Assembly (NCBI RefSeq): GCF_002885975.1 | Contig: NZ_POSP01000003.1 | Location: 3,720,001 to 3,784,000, forward strand | Reading direction: 5' to 3' | From: Paucibacter aquatile | Lineage (GTDB): Bacteria > Pseudomonadota > Gammaproteobacteria > Burkholderiales > Burkholderiaceae_C | Length of the DNA stretch: 64,000 nt | In this document: positions 56,095 through 64,000 of the stretch, in pieces | How the letters are laid out: the number at the start of each line of letters is the position of its first letter | Position numbering within the stretch: the first letter of the stretch is position 1 | Program-made: the position numbers and the translations under genes | The notes under the pieces: generated by a model | The model's database searches: none | What the model was told of the DNA's origin: nothing | What the model saw: only the letters and a program-made list of their open reading frames with translations

Positions 56095-57372
56095 TCAGGG
56101 CGCGAGGCCGGACGCGCCTGGCGCCGCGCCGGACTCCCCTGCGACGGCCTTGGGTTCCGCGGTCTGTGCCAACTCGCCGGCGCTCAGGTCGCGTGCCAGG
56201 CGCAGTCCGAAGAACACATAGCTGGCCTCGGGCACTTCGGCATTGCGATGCTGGGGGCGCAGCAGCTTTTGCTCATTGAACCAGGAGCCACCGCGCAACA
56301 CGCGCTTGCTCGGCTCACTGCCGCCGGGGCGAGCGCGGCCGTCGTTGCCAGCGCCTTGATAGCTCTCGTGGAAGGCGTCTTCGACCCATTCCCAGACATT
56401 GCCTTGCATATCGTGCAGGCCGAATCGATTCGGTGCTTTCAGGCCCACGGGGTGAACCTGGCCCTGGCTGTTGCTACTGAACCAGGCGCTGCGGTGGAGC
56501 CGCTCCAGCGCGGCCTCTGGGGTGGAGGGGCCGTTGCTGCCGAGCTGTGCGGCGTACTCCCATTCGGCCTCGCTGGGCAGGCGATAGTGCAGGCCGGTTT
56601 TCTCATTGAGCCTTTGAACAAAGGTTTTGGCTTCGTACCAGCTGATGCGTTCCACAGGGCAGTGGTCGCCGCAGGCGGTGTTGGCGCTGGGATTGCTGCC
56701 CATGACGGCCTTCCACTCGCCTTGGGTCACCTCGTACTTGCCCAGTAAAAAGCTGGGCACGGAAACCGCGCGAACGGGTTGCTCGGCCGGGTGGCTGTTG
56801 CTGCCCATCTTGAAGCTGCCCGCAGGTATCAGCATCAGGGCTGGGCAGTAGTCGCAGTCCTTGCGTGCGGGCATTGATTTGGCCCTGAGATGGGCGGGGG
56901 CGTCGGACTTGGCCGTGAGCACCTGTCGCGCCAGGGCCTCCGCTTCAGCGAAACGCGCTGTGACCGCCTGTGGCGTGGATTGAGACTTGTCGGCCTTGAT
57001 CGACTCACCCAGGGCGGCCAGTCTCGCAATTCGGGCGGTTTCCTGCTTCGCCAACAGGCATTCGGCCAGCACCTGAATGCGCGCGTCGGTGTTGATGTCT
57101 TCCTCGACCGCGGGATAGCGGATTCCGGGAATCTGGGTGCAATAAGTCGAGCCCTGCGAAGTACCGGTGGTGCAAACGGTACGGTCCGGCATGGTCAGCG
57201 CTGGCGTGATCACCCGCATATTGGGTTTCACCATGTCCAGGCTGTAGGCCTTGCACGCTTCAATCTCCTCTGATTCGACGCCCAAACCATGCTTGGAGGT
57301 CGATTTGAGGCTGGAACAAGCCGATGTCAAAAGCAATGCCAGCAGTGCTGTCACCATGGATAACTGTTTCAT
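56095..57372 (-). CDS. SUMF1/FGE-domain lipoprotein, probably non-catalytic
   Basis: A 425-residue lipoprotein (signal MVTALLALLLTSAC, lipobox TSAC). A helical central region (about 95-170) is followed by a formylglycine-generating-enzyme-like domain: LMLIPAGSFKMGSNSHPAEQPVRAVSVPSFLLGKYEVTQGEWKAVMG, RLPSEAEWEYAA, GLHDMQGNVWEWVEDAF, RVLRGGSWFNEQKLLRPQHRN. The Cys pair used by true FGE near RGGSW is missing, so it is more likely a binding protein. Convergent with the RiPP exporter with 111 bases between. A link to the RiPP is not shown. Confidence 0.88.
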   Translation of the reverse strand: MKQLSMVTALLALLLTSACSSLKSTSKHGLGVESEEIEACKAYSLDMVKPNMRVITPALTMPDRTVCTTGTSQGSTYCTQIPGIRYPAVEEDINTDARIQVLAECLLAKQETARIARLAALGESIKADKSQSTPQAVTARFAEAEALARQVLTAKSDAPAHLRAKSMPARKDCDYCPALMLIPAGSFKMGSNSHPAEQPVRAVSVPSFLLGKYEVTQGEWKAVMGSNPSANTACGDHCPVERISWYEAKTFVQRLNEKTGLHYRLPSEAEWEYAAQLGSNGPSTPEAALERLHRSAWFSSNSQGQVHPVGLKAPNRFGLHDMQGNVWEWVEDAFHESYQGAGNDGRARPGGSEPSKRVLRGGSWFNEQKLLRPQHRNAEVPEASYVFFGLRLARDLSAGELAQTAEPKAVAGESGAAPGASGLAP

Positions 57373-58068
57373 GAGACTCCCTGGAAATATTTTGATGGCG
57401 GGGTGTTGCGGGGTTTGCGCCGGAGATCAGGCGGGAGATCATAGGTATTGGTCGATGGTTTCTCTGAGTCCGCCAGATACTGTTCAAGAAGTAGCAGCAA
57501 GTGCGACCGAAGGCACAGGCAGGTCTCCAGCGCCTGAACTTTCGAGCCCCGTGTTGAAACTCCATGAAACGCTCTGGACACCCAGATTGAAAAATGTATC
57601 GGGCTGGACTCACTCTAGTTTCTGGTGCGCATCCGCGGGGCCATTGCTTGGAATCAACGCTCAGTACTGTGCCCCAAACTGGGCCCAAAATATATTCGAG
57701 AAAACCAGTTCAAATTCACTTAACCGCAACCAAATGCGCCCGCTGCAGGTACACCGGGCGCATGGCGAACGAATTCTTGGCCCGGAGCCGAAGAAGGGAC
57801 GTTCTCAATGCTTGAAGCATGGGCCCCGCTGAGGCGCTTGGCCGCCGACTTCAGCGCAGCGCTGGCGCTTCACGATACCCGGGGAAACCCCTTGGCAAGG
57901 CGCTTCAGTGCAGCGAGATTGGGGCTCCCGCCGTATCATGAGCACCTGAAAAGATAGGTCGGAAGCCGGGTTCTGGCGCCTCTTGGTGACCGGCGTCGGA
58001 TTGCTTGCCTGGGGTTTGTGCGCTTGAATCTTGGAATTCAATCGCAGTGAAAGAAAAAGGTCTTAATC
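57373..58068. other. 696-bp region without a recognised gene
   Basis: Composition is visibly less GC-rich than elsewhere (57400-57780), and ORFs on both strands are short and lack features. It contains a perfect 9-bp hairpin: ATGCGCCCG (57734-57742) with CGGGCGCAT (57755-57763), and loosely repeated GCGCTTCA-type blocks around 57840-57910. It may be a remnant of inserted DNA. The promoters of the lipoprotein (leftward) and halogenase (rightward) must lie in it. Confidence 0.5.
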
Positions 58069-59613
58069 ATGAAAACCAAGAAGATTGCCATCATTGGCGG
58101 TGGGACCGCCGGATGGTTGGCGGCCAACCATTTGGGCCGGGGGTTGCAGGGGGATCCGGAAATTGAGATCACCCTGATTGAATCGGACGAGGTGCCCGTC
58201 ATTGGTGTCGGTGAGGGCACGGTGCCTTTCATCAAAACGTCGATGCAGAAGTTCGGTATCAGCGAGGCCGATCTGCTGCTGTCCTGCGAAACCACGTTCA
58301 AGCATGGCATCAAGTTTCAAAACTGGATGGCGGCGCCGCAGGGAGCGGCAGAACACTTCTATTACCACCCGTTTTCCTCCCCGTTTCCGGGGGGTATGGA
58401 CGTCACGCCGCATTGGTTGCGTCAAGGGCAGGCGCGACCCTTTGCCGATGTGTCCAGCAGCGCACGCCTGGCCGAGGCCCGGCGGTCACCCAAACATATC
58501 GAGTCGGATGCCTATGCAGGTGCGGTGGATTACGCCTACCACGTCAATGCGCACAAGTTTGCGGCCCTGCTGTCGCGCAACGCCCGGCAGCGTTTTGGTG
58601 TCAAGCATCTGATCGCCACAATCGTGGGCGCCGACCGAGGCGAATCGGGCGACGTGTTGGCGCTGCGCAGCAAATCAGGCGAACGGCTCGCTTTTGATTT
58701 TTATGTGGACTGCAGCGGCTTTGCGTCCTTGCTGACACACACGTCCCTGAAAGTTCCCTTTGTCGACAAGTCGCATCAGATCCTGACGGACACCGCTTTG
58801 GTGCAGCAGGTGCCTTTGGCACCCGACGCAGAAATTCCGCCGTACACATTGGCGCGCGCCCATGAGGCCGGCTGGATCTGGGACATTCCGGTCACGGAGC
58901 GCAGGGGCACGGGTTTTGTCTACGCCAGCCAGTACATGACCCAGGACCAAGCCACGCTGGCATTTGCTCGCCATCTGGGCATCCACCCGGATCAGTTCTC
59001 TCCGCGCAAGATCGCCATGAAGATTGGCTACCGCGAGCGGGTGTGGGCTCACAACTGCGTGGCGCTGGGCTTGGCCCAAGGCTTTGTTGAACCTCTGGAG
59101 GCGACTTCAATTTTGCTCACCGACTTTGCAGCCGGCTTGCTGGCGCGCAACTTCCCGCGGCAGCGCGAGGATGCGCCGCCACTGCGCGAGCATGTCAACC
59201 AGGCGGTGCGCTATGCCTGGGAACGCATCATCGATTTCGTCCAACTGCACTACCACCTGTCGGACCGGGATGACACCGACTTCTGGCGGGACAACCGCTA
59301 CAACGACCATCTGTCTGATGTGCTTCGCCTGCGCTTGGACAAATGGCGTGCCATGCCGCCGCAGCAGACGGACTTCTTCAGCCGTTTCGATCTGTTCAGC
59401 GTCGAGAACTACCTCTACGTGCTCCACGGCATGCGTTATCCCTGCCGGGGTTTCGAGCTCGCTGACGAGGAGCATGCGGAGGCACGGCGCCAGCTGGCGC
59501 GTGTCGACGGGCTCACACGTCAATTGATGGCGGATCTGCCTGGGCACCGTGCCTGGTTGCAGGGTTTGCGGGCGGCCGTGGAGGGGCAGTCCCGGACCGG
59601 TGAATCTGGCTGA
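58069..59613 (+). CDS. flavin-dependent tryptophan halogenase family protein
   Basis: A 514-residue PF04820 protein. FAD-binding GGGTAGWLAANHL at residues 9-21. Catalytic Lys K78 (TTFKHGIKFQNW) and Glu E344 (GFVEPLEATSILL) align with the essential Lys and Glu of RebH/PrnA. The halogenase WxWxIP motif is W269-I-W-D-I-P. All signatures for HOCl-based halogenation are therefore present. Members next to TonB-dependent receptors are common in carbohydrate loci with unknown substrates. The nearby RiPP precursor 1 has two core Trp residues, so peptide halogenation is a possible alternative. The start has a weak AAAGG site. Confidence 0.9.
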   Translation: MKTKKIAIIGGGTAGWLAANHLGRGLQGDPEIEITLIESDEVPVIGVGEGTVPFIKTSMQKFGISEADLLLSCETTFKHGIKFQNWMAAPQGAAEHFYYHPFSSPFPGGMDVTPHWLRQGQARPFADVSSSARLAEARRSPKHIESDAYAGAVDYAYHVNAHKFAALLSRNARQRFGVKHLIATIVGADRGESGDVLALRSKSGERLAFDFYVDCSGFASLLTHTSLKVPFVDKSHQILTDTALVQQVPLAPDAEIPPYTLARAHEAGWIWDIPVTERRGTGFVYASQYMTQDQATLAFARHLGIHPDQFSPRKIAMKIGYRERVWAHNCVALGLAQGFVEPLEATSILLTDFAAGLLARNFPRQREDAPPLREHVNQAVRYAWERIIDFVQLHYHLSDRDDTDFWRDNRYNDHLSDVLRLRLDKWRAMPPQQTDFFSRFDLFSVENYLYVLHGMRYPCRGFELADEEHAEARRQLARVDGLTRQLMADLPGHRAWLQGLRAAVEGQSRTGESG

Positions 59614-59655
59614 GCGCGGCTTCGCGGGTGGGGCCCGCGCAGCGACGCGATGGCC

Positions 59656-59690
59656 ATAAAAAAAGCCCGGCACTGCCGGGCTTTTTGCTG
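59656..59690. terminator. bidirectional intrinsic terminator
   Basis: A run of seven A, GCCCGGC (59665-59671), ACT loop, GCCGGGC (59675-59681), then five T. It serves both the rightward halogenase gene (stop 59613) and the leftward receptor gene (stop 59717). Confidence 0.92.
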
Positions 59691-59716
59691 GGGCCGACGA
59701 GCGGCCAAGCTTTCGA

Positions 59717-62371
59717 TCAGAACTTGGCGCTGACGCCCAGGCGATAGGTGGTCTCGCCCATGAAGGACCAAGCCGGGTAGCCGATCCGCATGCTGGGCTT
59801 GACGTTGGTGTTGGTGGCTTCCGCCGCACCGTACTGCACATCGTCTTGCTTCAGCAGGTTGATGGCTTCAAAGGTCAAGCGCAGGCTCTTGTTGATGTTC
59901 CAACCAGCGCTGAAGTCCAGCGAACCGTAGGGATCGTGCATGCGATAGCTGTAGTAGCCGGTCTCACGAATCATGTACTTGGAGCGCCAGTTGTAAGCCA
60001 GGCGAGCCGAGTAGTTCGCGTTCTCGTAGAAGCCGACCAGGTTGACCGTGTGCTTGGAGGACTGCGTGAACAAAGCCAGGTTATCGGGGTAGCTGGAGGC
60101 CGGAGCCTTGGCGTCCGCATAGGTGTAGCTGGCGGCCACACCGAAACCGTTGTCCAGGCTGTGGTTGATCTGGGTCTCCAGGCCGTTGATCTTGCCACCG
60201 CCGGCGTTCACGTAGTTGTTGATGGTCCAGCTGTCCACCTTGCTCAGCGGATCGATCACGTTGACCTTTTGATTGGTCTTGACCTGTGCGGTCACGAAGT
60301 TGTCGATCGACTTGTGGAAGAAGGCAGCCGACACCATATTGCCGCGACCGTAGTAGTACTCGATGCCGAGGTCGAACTGCTTCGACGATTGCGGCTTCAG
60401 GGTCACGGTACCGAATGTCAGCGATTCGTTGCCTGCGCGGTCGTCGTTGTAGCCGGCTTGCTTGGTCAGGAACATGTACTCGAAGTTCGGGCGGGTGATG
60501 GCCTTGGCGGCTGCCACACGCAGAACGGTGTTCTTGTCCAGCTTGTACGCTGCGTTCAGGCTGGGCAGCCAGTCGCTGTAGCTCGACTTCTCTTCGCGGA
60601 TCTTGTTGCTCCAGCCATCGTTGTTGGGCACATCGCCGGCGGCCAGCGGCGTGCCGTCGAACAGATAGCCCTTGCCGTTCACCTTGGTGTGCACATAGCG
60701 CAGACCGAAGTTGCCGCGCCAGCCGGCCTTCTCGAACTCAAACATGCCGTACGCGGCTTGGTTGTCTTCTTCGATGGCTGCGTAGCTGGAGCGCTGCACG
60801 GTCCAAGAAGCGGTGTTCTTTTCGTACAGCGCGGCCATGGCGCCGAGGTTGGCTTCGGGGAAAGCCCAGCCGTTCGGGCCCATCTTGATCGAGCCGCTGT
60901 ACAGATCGCTGGTGTTGCCCAGCACCACGGTCTTGGAGAAGGTGCCGCGCAGGGCACTTTGCTCGTACTTGTGGCTGGTTGCGCGCAGACCGGTCTTGAA
61001 CGAGGTCAGGCCATTCCAGTCCAGATCGATGGTGGCGTCTGCCTGAGCGAAGCGCTCCTTGTCGGAGTTGGGTTGTTGTTGGTCGGTGGCCCAACCAGTC
61101 GGTGCCAACTGCTTGGGCATATTGGCAAGCGAGACGTCCATATTGACGCTCGGCGAGATGGAGACTTGCTTGCCGGTGGCGTCGATAGAGCCTTGGAACT
61201 TGGGCAGGCTTTGACCTGCATCCCACCAGCCCACTTGATAGTTCATGGTGTGCGAGGTGCCGCCCTTGGCCTTGGTTTCGCCAGCGACCAGGTCCACCTT
61301 GACGATGTCGGTCTTCAGCGTGCCATTCAGGACCAAGCTTTCCGAGGACATCTTGCCTTGACGGCCCCAGGTTTGCATGAACGTGTTGACCGGGTTCTTG
61401 GCGTCGGCGGTGGCCTTGACGCACAGGCCGGCCGCATTCGTCTGCGTGCAGTTCGAGATGGCAGTCGGGTTGTCAGCGCTCGGATCGTTCTGGCGGGTGA
61501 ACAGATACAGATTGCTGTTGGTGTTGTCGCCCGTCAGCTTCAGGTTCACATAGTTCAAGCCCAGTTCGATGGCGTCGGAAGGCTTGGCTTGCAGCGTGAC
61601 GTTGATGGCGTCGCGCTTGCGGTCCTGAACGAAAGTGGCGGGAGCCACGTCACCCGCCCAGCCGGCGTCGGACTCAATGCCGCGGCGCACGTATTGGCTC
61701 TTTTCTTTGGCACCAGCCACCAAGACACCAAAGGTCTTGCTGTCGTTGCGCCAGCTGTACAGGCCTGCCACGTCTTTGGACAGATCGGTGCTCACGGTGC
61801 CCTTGCCCAGCTTCAGGCTGCCGAACACGGTGTTGGCCTTCAGGTCCAGGGGCTTGCGGGTCTTGACGATCACGGTGCCGCCAATGCCGCCTTCGGTCAG
61901 GTCGGCCTGGGAGGACTTGTAGACCTCCATGCCGCCGATCAGTTCGGAGGGCAGCAGCGAGTAGTTGAACGAACGGTCGATGGTGGCCTGGTCGTACCAG
62001 CCGGTCGACGCCACGGTTTGGCCGTTCAGGGTGGTGTAGGTCATCTGCGGGTCAGAGCCGCGGACCGAAACCGAGGCACCTTGGCCGAAGGCTCGGCCCA
62101 CAGTGATACCAGGCAGGCGACCGAGCGATTCGCCCACGTCGGAATCGGGCAGCTTGCCCACGTCTTCTGCCGACACTGCGTCAACCACGGCGCTGGCGTT
62201 CTTCTTGATGTTGACCGCGGATTCCAGCGAAGCGCGGATACCGGTGACCACCACTTGCTCCAGCTGAGCGGTGTCTTGCTTCGGCGCTGCCTGCTGTGCA
62301 GAAGCCGACATGGCCACGCCCAACAGCGTCAGCGTGACCGCCGCGGCGACGGGATTCTTCTTGACCTTCAT
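59717..62371 (-). CDS. TonB-dependent outer-membrane receptor
   Basis: An 884-residue receptor of the TonB-Xanth-Caul style. Signal peptide VTLTLLGVAMSASA-QQ, TonB box region LEQVVVTGIRASLESAVNIKKNASAVVDAVSAEDVGKLPDSDVGESLGRLPGI, plug motif VSVRGSDPQMTYTTLNGQ and ADLTEGGIGGTVIVKTRKP. A 22-strand barrel ends in the usual aromatic (RLGVSAKF). This type commonly imports oligosaccharides. I chose the ATG at 62371, preceded by GAGGAG; upstream in-frame sequence is not signal-like. The halogenase gene is convergent. Two regulatory-looking repeats lie upstream. Confidence 0.95.
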   Translation of the reverse strand: MKVKKNPVAAAVTLTLLGVAMSASAQQAAPKQDTAQLEQVVVTGIRASLESAVNIKKNASAVVDAVSAEDVGKLPDSDVGESLGRLPGITVGRAFGQGASVSVRGSDPQMTYTTLNGQTVASTGWYDQATIDRSFNYSLLPSELIGGMEVYKSSQADLTEGGIGGTVIVKTRKPLDLKANTVFGSLKLGKGTVSTDLSKDVAGLYSWRNDSKTFGVLVAGAKEKSQYVRRGIESDAGWAGDVAPATFVQDRKRDAINVTLQAKPSDAIELGLNYVNLKLTGDNTNSNLYLFTRQNDPSADNPTAISNCTQTNAAGLCVKATADAKNPVNTFMQTWGRQGKMSSESLVLNGTLKTDIVKVDLVAGETKAKGGTSHTMNYQVGWWDAGQSLPKFQGSIDATGKQVSISPSVNMDVSLANMPKQLAPTGWATDQQQPNSDKERFAQADATIDLDWNGLTSFKTGLRATSHKYEQSALRGTFSKTVVLGNTSDLYSGSIKMGPNGWAFPEANLGAMAALYEKNTASWTVQRSSYAAIEEDNQAAYGMFEFEKAGWRGNFGLRYVHTKVNGKGYLFDGTPLAAGDVPNNDGWSNKIREEKSSYSDWLPSLNAAYKLDKNTVLRVAAAKAITRPNFEYMFLTKQAGYNDDRAGNESLTFGTVTLKPQSSKQFDLGIEYYYGRGNMVSAAFFHKSIDNFVTAQVKTNQKVNVIDPLSKVDSWTINNYVNAGGGKINGLETQINHSLDNGFGVAASYTYADAKAPASSYPDNLALFTQSSKHTVNLVGFYENANYSARLAYNWRSKYMIRETGYYSYRMHDPYGSLDFSAGWNINKSLRLTFEAINLLKQDDVQYGAAEATNTNVKPSMRIGYPAWSFMGETTYRLGVSAKF

Positions 62372-62431
62372 AACTGCTCCTCGATATGGCCGGTATGGAT
62401 GAGTCGGCCTGTTAAGACGCGGAACCGGCAG

Positions 62432-62455
62432 CAGACCAATCTGCAAATTGGTCTG
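62432..62455. promoter_or_regulatory. 24-bp palindrome upstream of the TonB-dependent receptor
   Basis: CAGACCAAT (62432-62440), 6-base spacer, ATTGGTCTG (62447-62455): perfect 9-bp arms, 60 bases before the receptor ATG. The half-sites AGACCA/TGGTCT resemble those known for GntR/HutC amino-sugar regulators (DasR/NagR type), though here in everted order. Confidence 0.68.
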
Positions 62456-62661
62456 AGCCTGGTGCCTCCTTTGACGTACGAATGCAACCAATGCCATGCC
62501 ACTATACGGCCCGCTAGTGCCACTTTGCTACCACTTTTCGGTTCGTGTTTTCCCTGCTGTGGCGAGCGTGCCACCATGTTTTTTGGTACTTGCTCATGCC
62601 GCCCGTGCTGAGTCGAGAGGAGTGGGGTGAAGTTGGCACTGCGGATCACTGTCACGCAATC

Positions 62662-62688
62662 TTGGTAGCACATTGGTATTGCTTGGCG
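62662..62688 (+). promoter_or_regulatory. TTGGTA direct repeats (10-11 bp spacing)
   Basis: TTGGTA at 62662 and 62673 and TTGGCG at 62683. Same architecture as the motifs before the amino-sugar and RiPP operons. About 290 bases upstream of the receptor start. Confidence 0.5.
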
Positions 62689-63004
62689 GGCGGTGTGCTT
62701 TGTGCTGGAACAGGGTTGGCCATGGGCTTGAGCTTGGGTTTGCGCGAAACGCCTGCGTGTGTGGTGCCTGTCTTCGGTCGTGAATCTTTCGCTCGTGAAT
62801 CTGCTTGGCTTCAGTTGATTGGGGGGTCTGTCGCGGAGGCTAGTGCGGAGAAGTGTGTCCAAAAGAGCCGGCTGCGACCAACGGTCCTTTGTTCAGCGTG
62901 TTCGCCACCGGTAAACCCCCTGGGTTCTGGGGCGTTGCGGGATGGGTGTCTGGGTGCGTTCAAGCGCTCGCGGCCATGGCCCTGAAAGATTTTCAGAAAA
63001 TTTG

Positions 63005-63033
63005 TTGGCGCAGGAAAAATGCTGTGCTACAGT
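63005..63033 (+). promoter_or_regulatory. sigma-70 promoter of the tRNA-tuf operon
   Basis: TTGGCG (63005-63010), 17-base spacer, TACAGT (63028-63033), followed by a GC-rich discriminator (AGCGGGC) typical of stringently controlled stable-RNA promoters. Predicted start about 63040, just before tRNA-Tyr. Confidence 0.75.
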
Positions 63034-63047
63034 AGCGGGCTTGCCTC

Positions 63048-63133
63048 GGAGGGGTGGCCGAGTGGTTAAAGGCAGCAGACTGTAAATCTGCCCGCTTACG
63101 CGTACGCTGGTTCGAATCCAGCCTCCTCCACCA
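63048..63133 (+). tRNA. tRNA-Tyr (GTA)
   Basis: Acceptor stem GGAGGGG pairs with CTCCTCC (one G-U). The anticodon loop holds GTA (in CTGTAAA), a long variable arm is present as expected for tRNA-Tyr, and the T loop is TTCGAAT. CCA is encoded at 63131-63133. Confidence 0.97.
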
Positions 63134-63209
63134 AGGCAAACGCTTTTCTTGATTCGAGCTGTCGGCTGGTCCGGCAGCTCGATCCCAAGTCAAGTGGCAG
63201 GGCTCCCGG

Positions 63210-63283
63210 GCGGGAGTAGTTCAATGGTAGAACCTTAGCCTTCCAAGCTAATGACACGGGTTCGATTCCCGTTTCCCGCTCCA
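63210..63283 (+). tRNA. tRNA-Gly (TCC)
   Basis: Acceptor GCGGGAG pairs with TTCCCGC (one G-U). The anticodon loop CTTCCAA gives TCC, and the T loop is TTCGATT. Discriminator T, encoded CCA at 63281-63283. Confidence 0.97.
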
Positions 63284-63368
63284 GAGTTGGGTGAGAAGCG
63301 AAGCAGTGTCAGTTTGTGTCGTCACGGGTTTGTGGTTCTCTGCAAGCAGCCTGCAAACCCGTGCCGAT

Positions 63369-63443
<75 letters not shown>

Positions 63444-63491
63444 CCTCTTTTCTTCTTCTAGTCTGATCGAGTCCTTCTCAGGAGCGCAGAA

Positions 63492-64000
<509 letters not shown>

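Larger units (their letters stand above)
62372..63047. other. 676-bp region between receptor and tRNA genes
   Basis: No credible gene. It contains the 24-bp palindrome (62432-62455), a GGTA-type direct-repeat array (62662-62688) and the tRNA promoter (63005-63033). A 146-codon ORF at 62545-62985 has poor codon use and no domain. Confidence 0.6.

Noticed and set aside
56095..57372. RiPP tailoring by formylglycine formation
   Set aside because: The required Cys pair is absent and the protein is a lipoprotein outside the cytoplasm, so it cannot act on the precursors before export.
57251..57832. Overlapping ORFs in the low-GC gap
   Set aside because: They cross the start of the lipoprotein gene, have no recognisable domain and no ribosome site.
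59846..62611. 921-codon ORF antisense to the TonB-dependent receptor
   Set aside because: Composition (Val/Gly/His/Gln-rich) and lack of domains mark it as a shadow of the receptor gene.
62545..62985. 146-codon ORF before the tRNA genes
   Set aside because: Codon use unlike the other genes, no domain or signal, and it covers regulatory-looking DNA.

Overview
The window comes from a high-GC betaproteobacterium, most likely a Burkholderiales member near Roseateles, Pelomonas, Mitsuaria or Leptothrix (Sphaerotilaceae/Comamonadaceae). The signs are uniformly GC-rich codon use, tRNA-Tyr/Gly/Thr directly before tuf, a split trp operon (gph, trpE-G-D-C, ung) and the Burkholderiales pair apaG plus the COG4389 'gcr' membrane protein. 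The genus is inferred from gene content, not from a search.

Layout, left to right. 1-7.3 kb: the C-terminal end of a GGDEF-EAL protein with a degenerate EAL domain, a small basic protein, a COG2509 flavoprotein, three tandem paralogous periplasmic solute-binding-like proteins and two small genes. 7.3-15.3 kb: a five-repeat lipoprotein of unknown function, mltA, a 42-aa membrane protein whose start codon overlaps that of mltA, gcr-apaG, tag, and a roughly 500-bp imperfect palindrome. 15.3-21.3 kb: three fasciclin-domain genes divergent from a TetR regulator with a perfect operator-like palindrome between them, a VOC-family gene under a perfect LexA box, rpe, a low-molecular-weight phosphatase and a cheY-like gene. 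21.3-29.6 kb: an old yellow enzyme, an RND efflux pair, and psuG-psuK, where PsuK carries an N-terminal DNA-binding domain and a 28-bp palindrome abuts its start. 29.8-37.5 kb: gph, a chalcone-isomerase-like gene, a candidate trp leader, trpE-trpG-ltaE-trpD, a 139-bp inverted-repeat element, trpC and ung.

37.8-46.7 kb is an eight-gene amino-sugar operon: BadF-type kinase, GntR regulator, nagA, SIS-type deaminase, GH3 hexosaminidase, MFS permease, GH16 protein and NagX. Together these would release, import and convert GlcNAc or muropeptide sugars to fructose-6-phosphate. A terminator ends it near 46.77 kb.

47.2-56.0 kb is the most interesting part: a compact RiPP operon encoding a full-length LanB dehydratase, a LanC cyclase, two precursor peptides sharing a leader but with different Cys/Pro-rich cores, a HlyD-type adaptor and a C39-peptidase ABC exporter. 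All 8 core cysteines of one precursor, and 5 of 6 in the other, have a Ser/Thr two to four residues upstream. This suggests two-ring-per-turn-like chains of small thioether rings. A hairpin between the precursors and a terminator before the exporter genes could set expression ratios.

56-62.5 kb carries a SUMF1-domain lipoprotein, a flavin-dependent tryptophan-halogenase-family protein with intact catalytic residues, and a TonB-dependent receptor. Direct GGTA repeats spaced about 11 bp lie upstream of the amino-sugar operon, the RiPP operon and the receptor, hinting at a shared regulator. The window ends in three tRNAs and the start of tuf.
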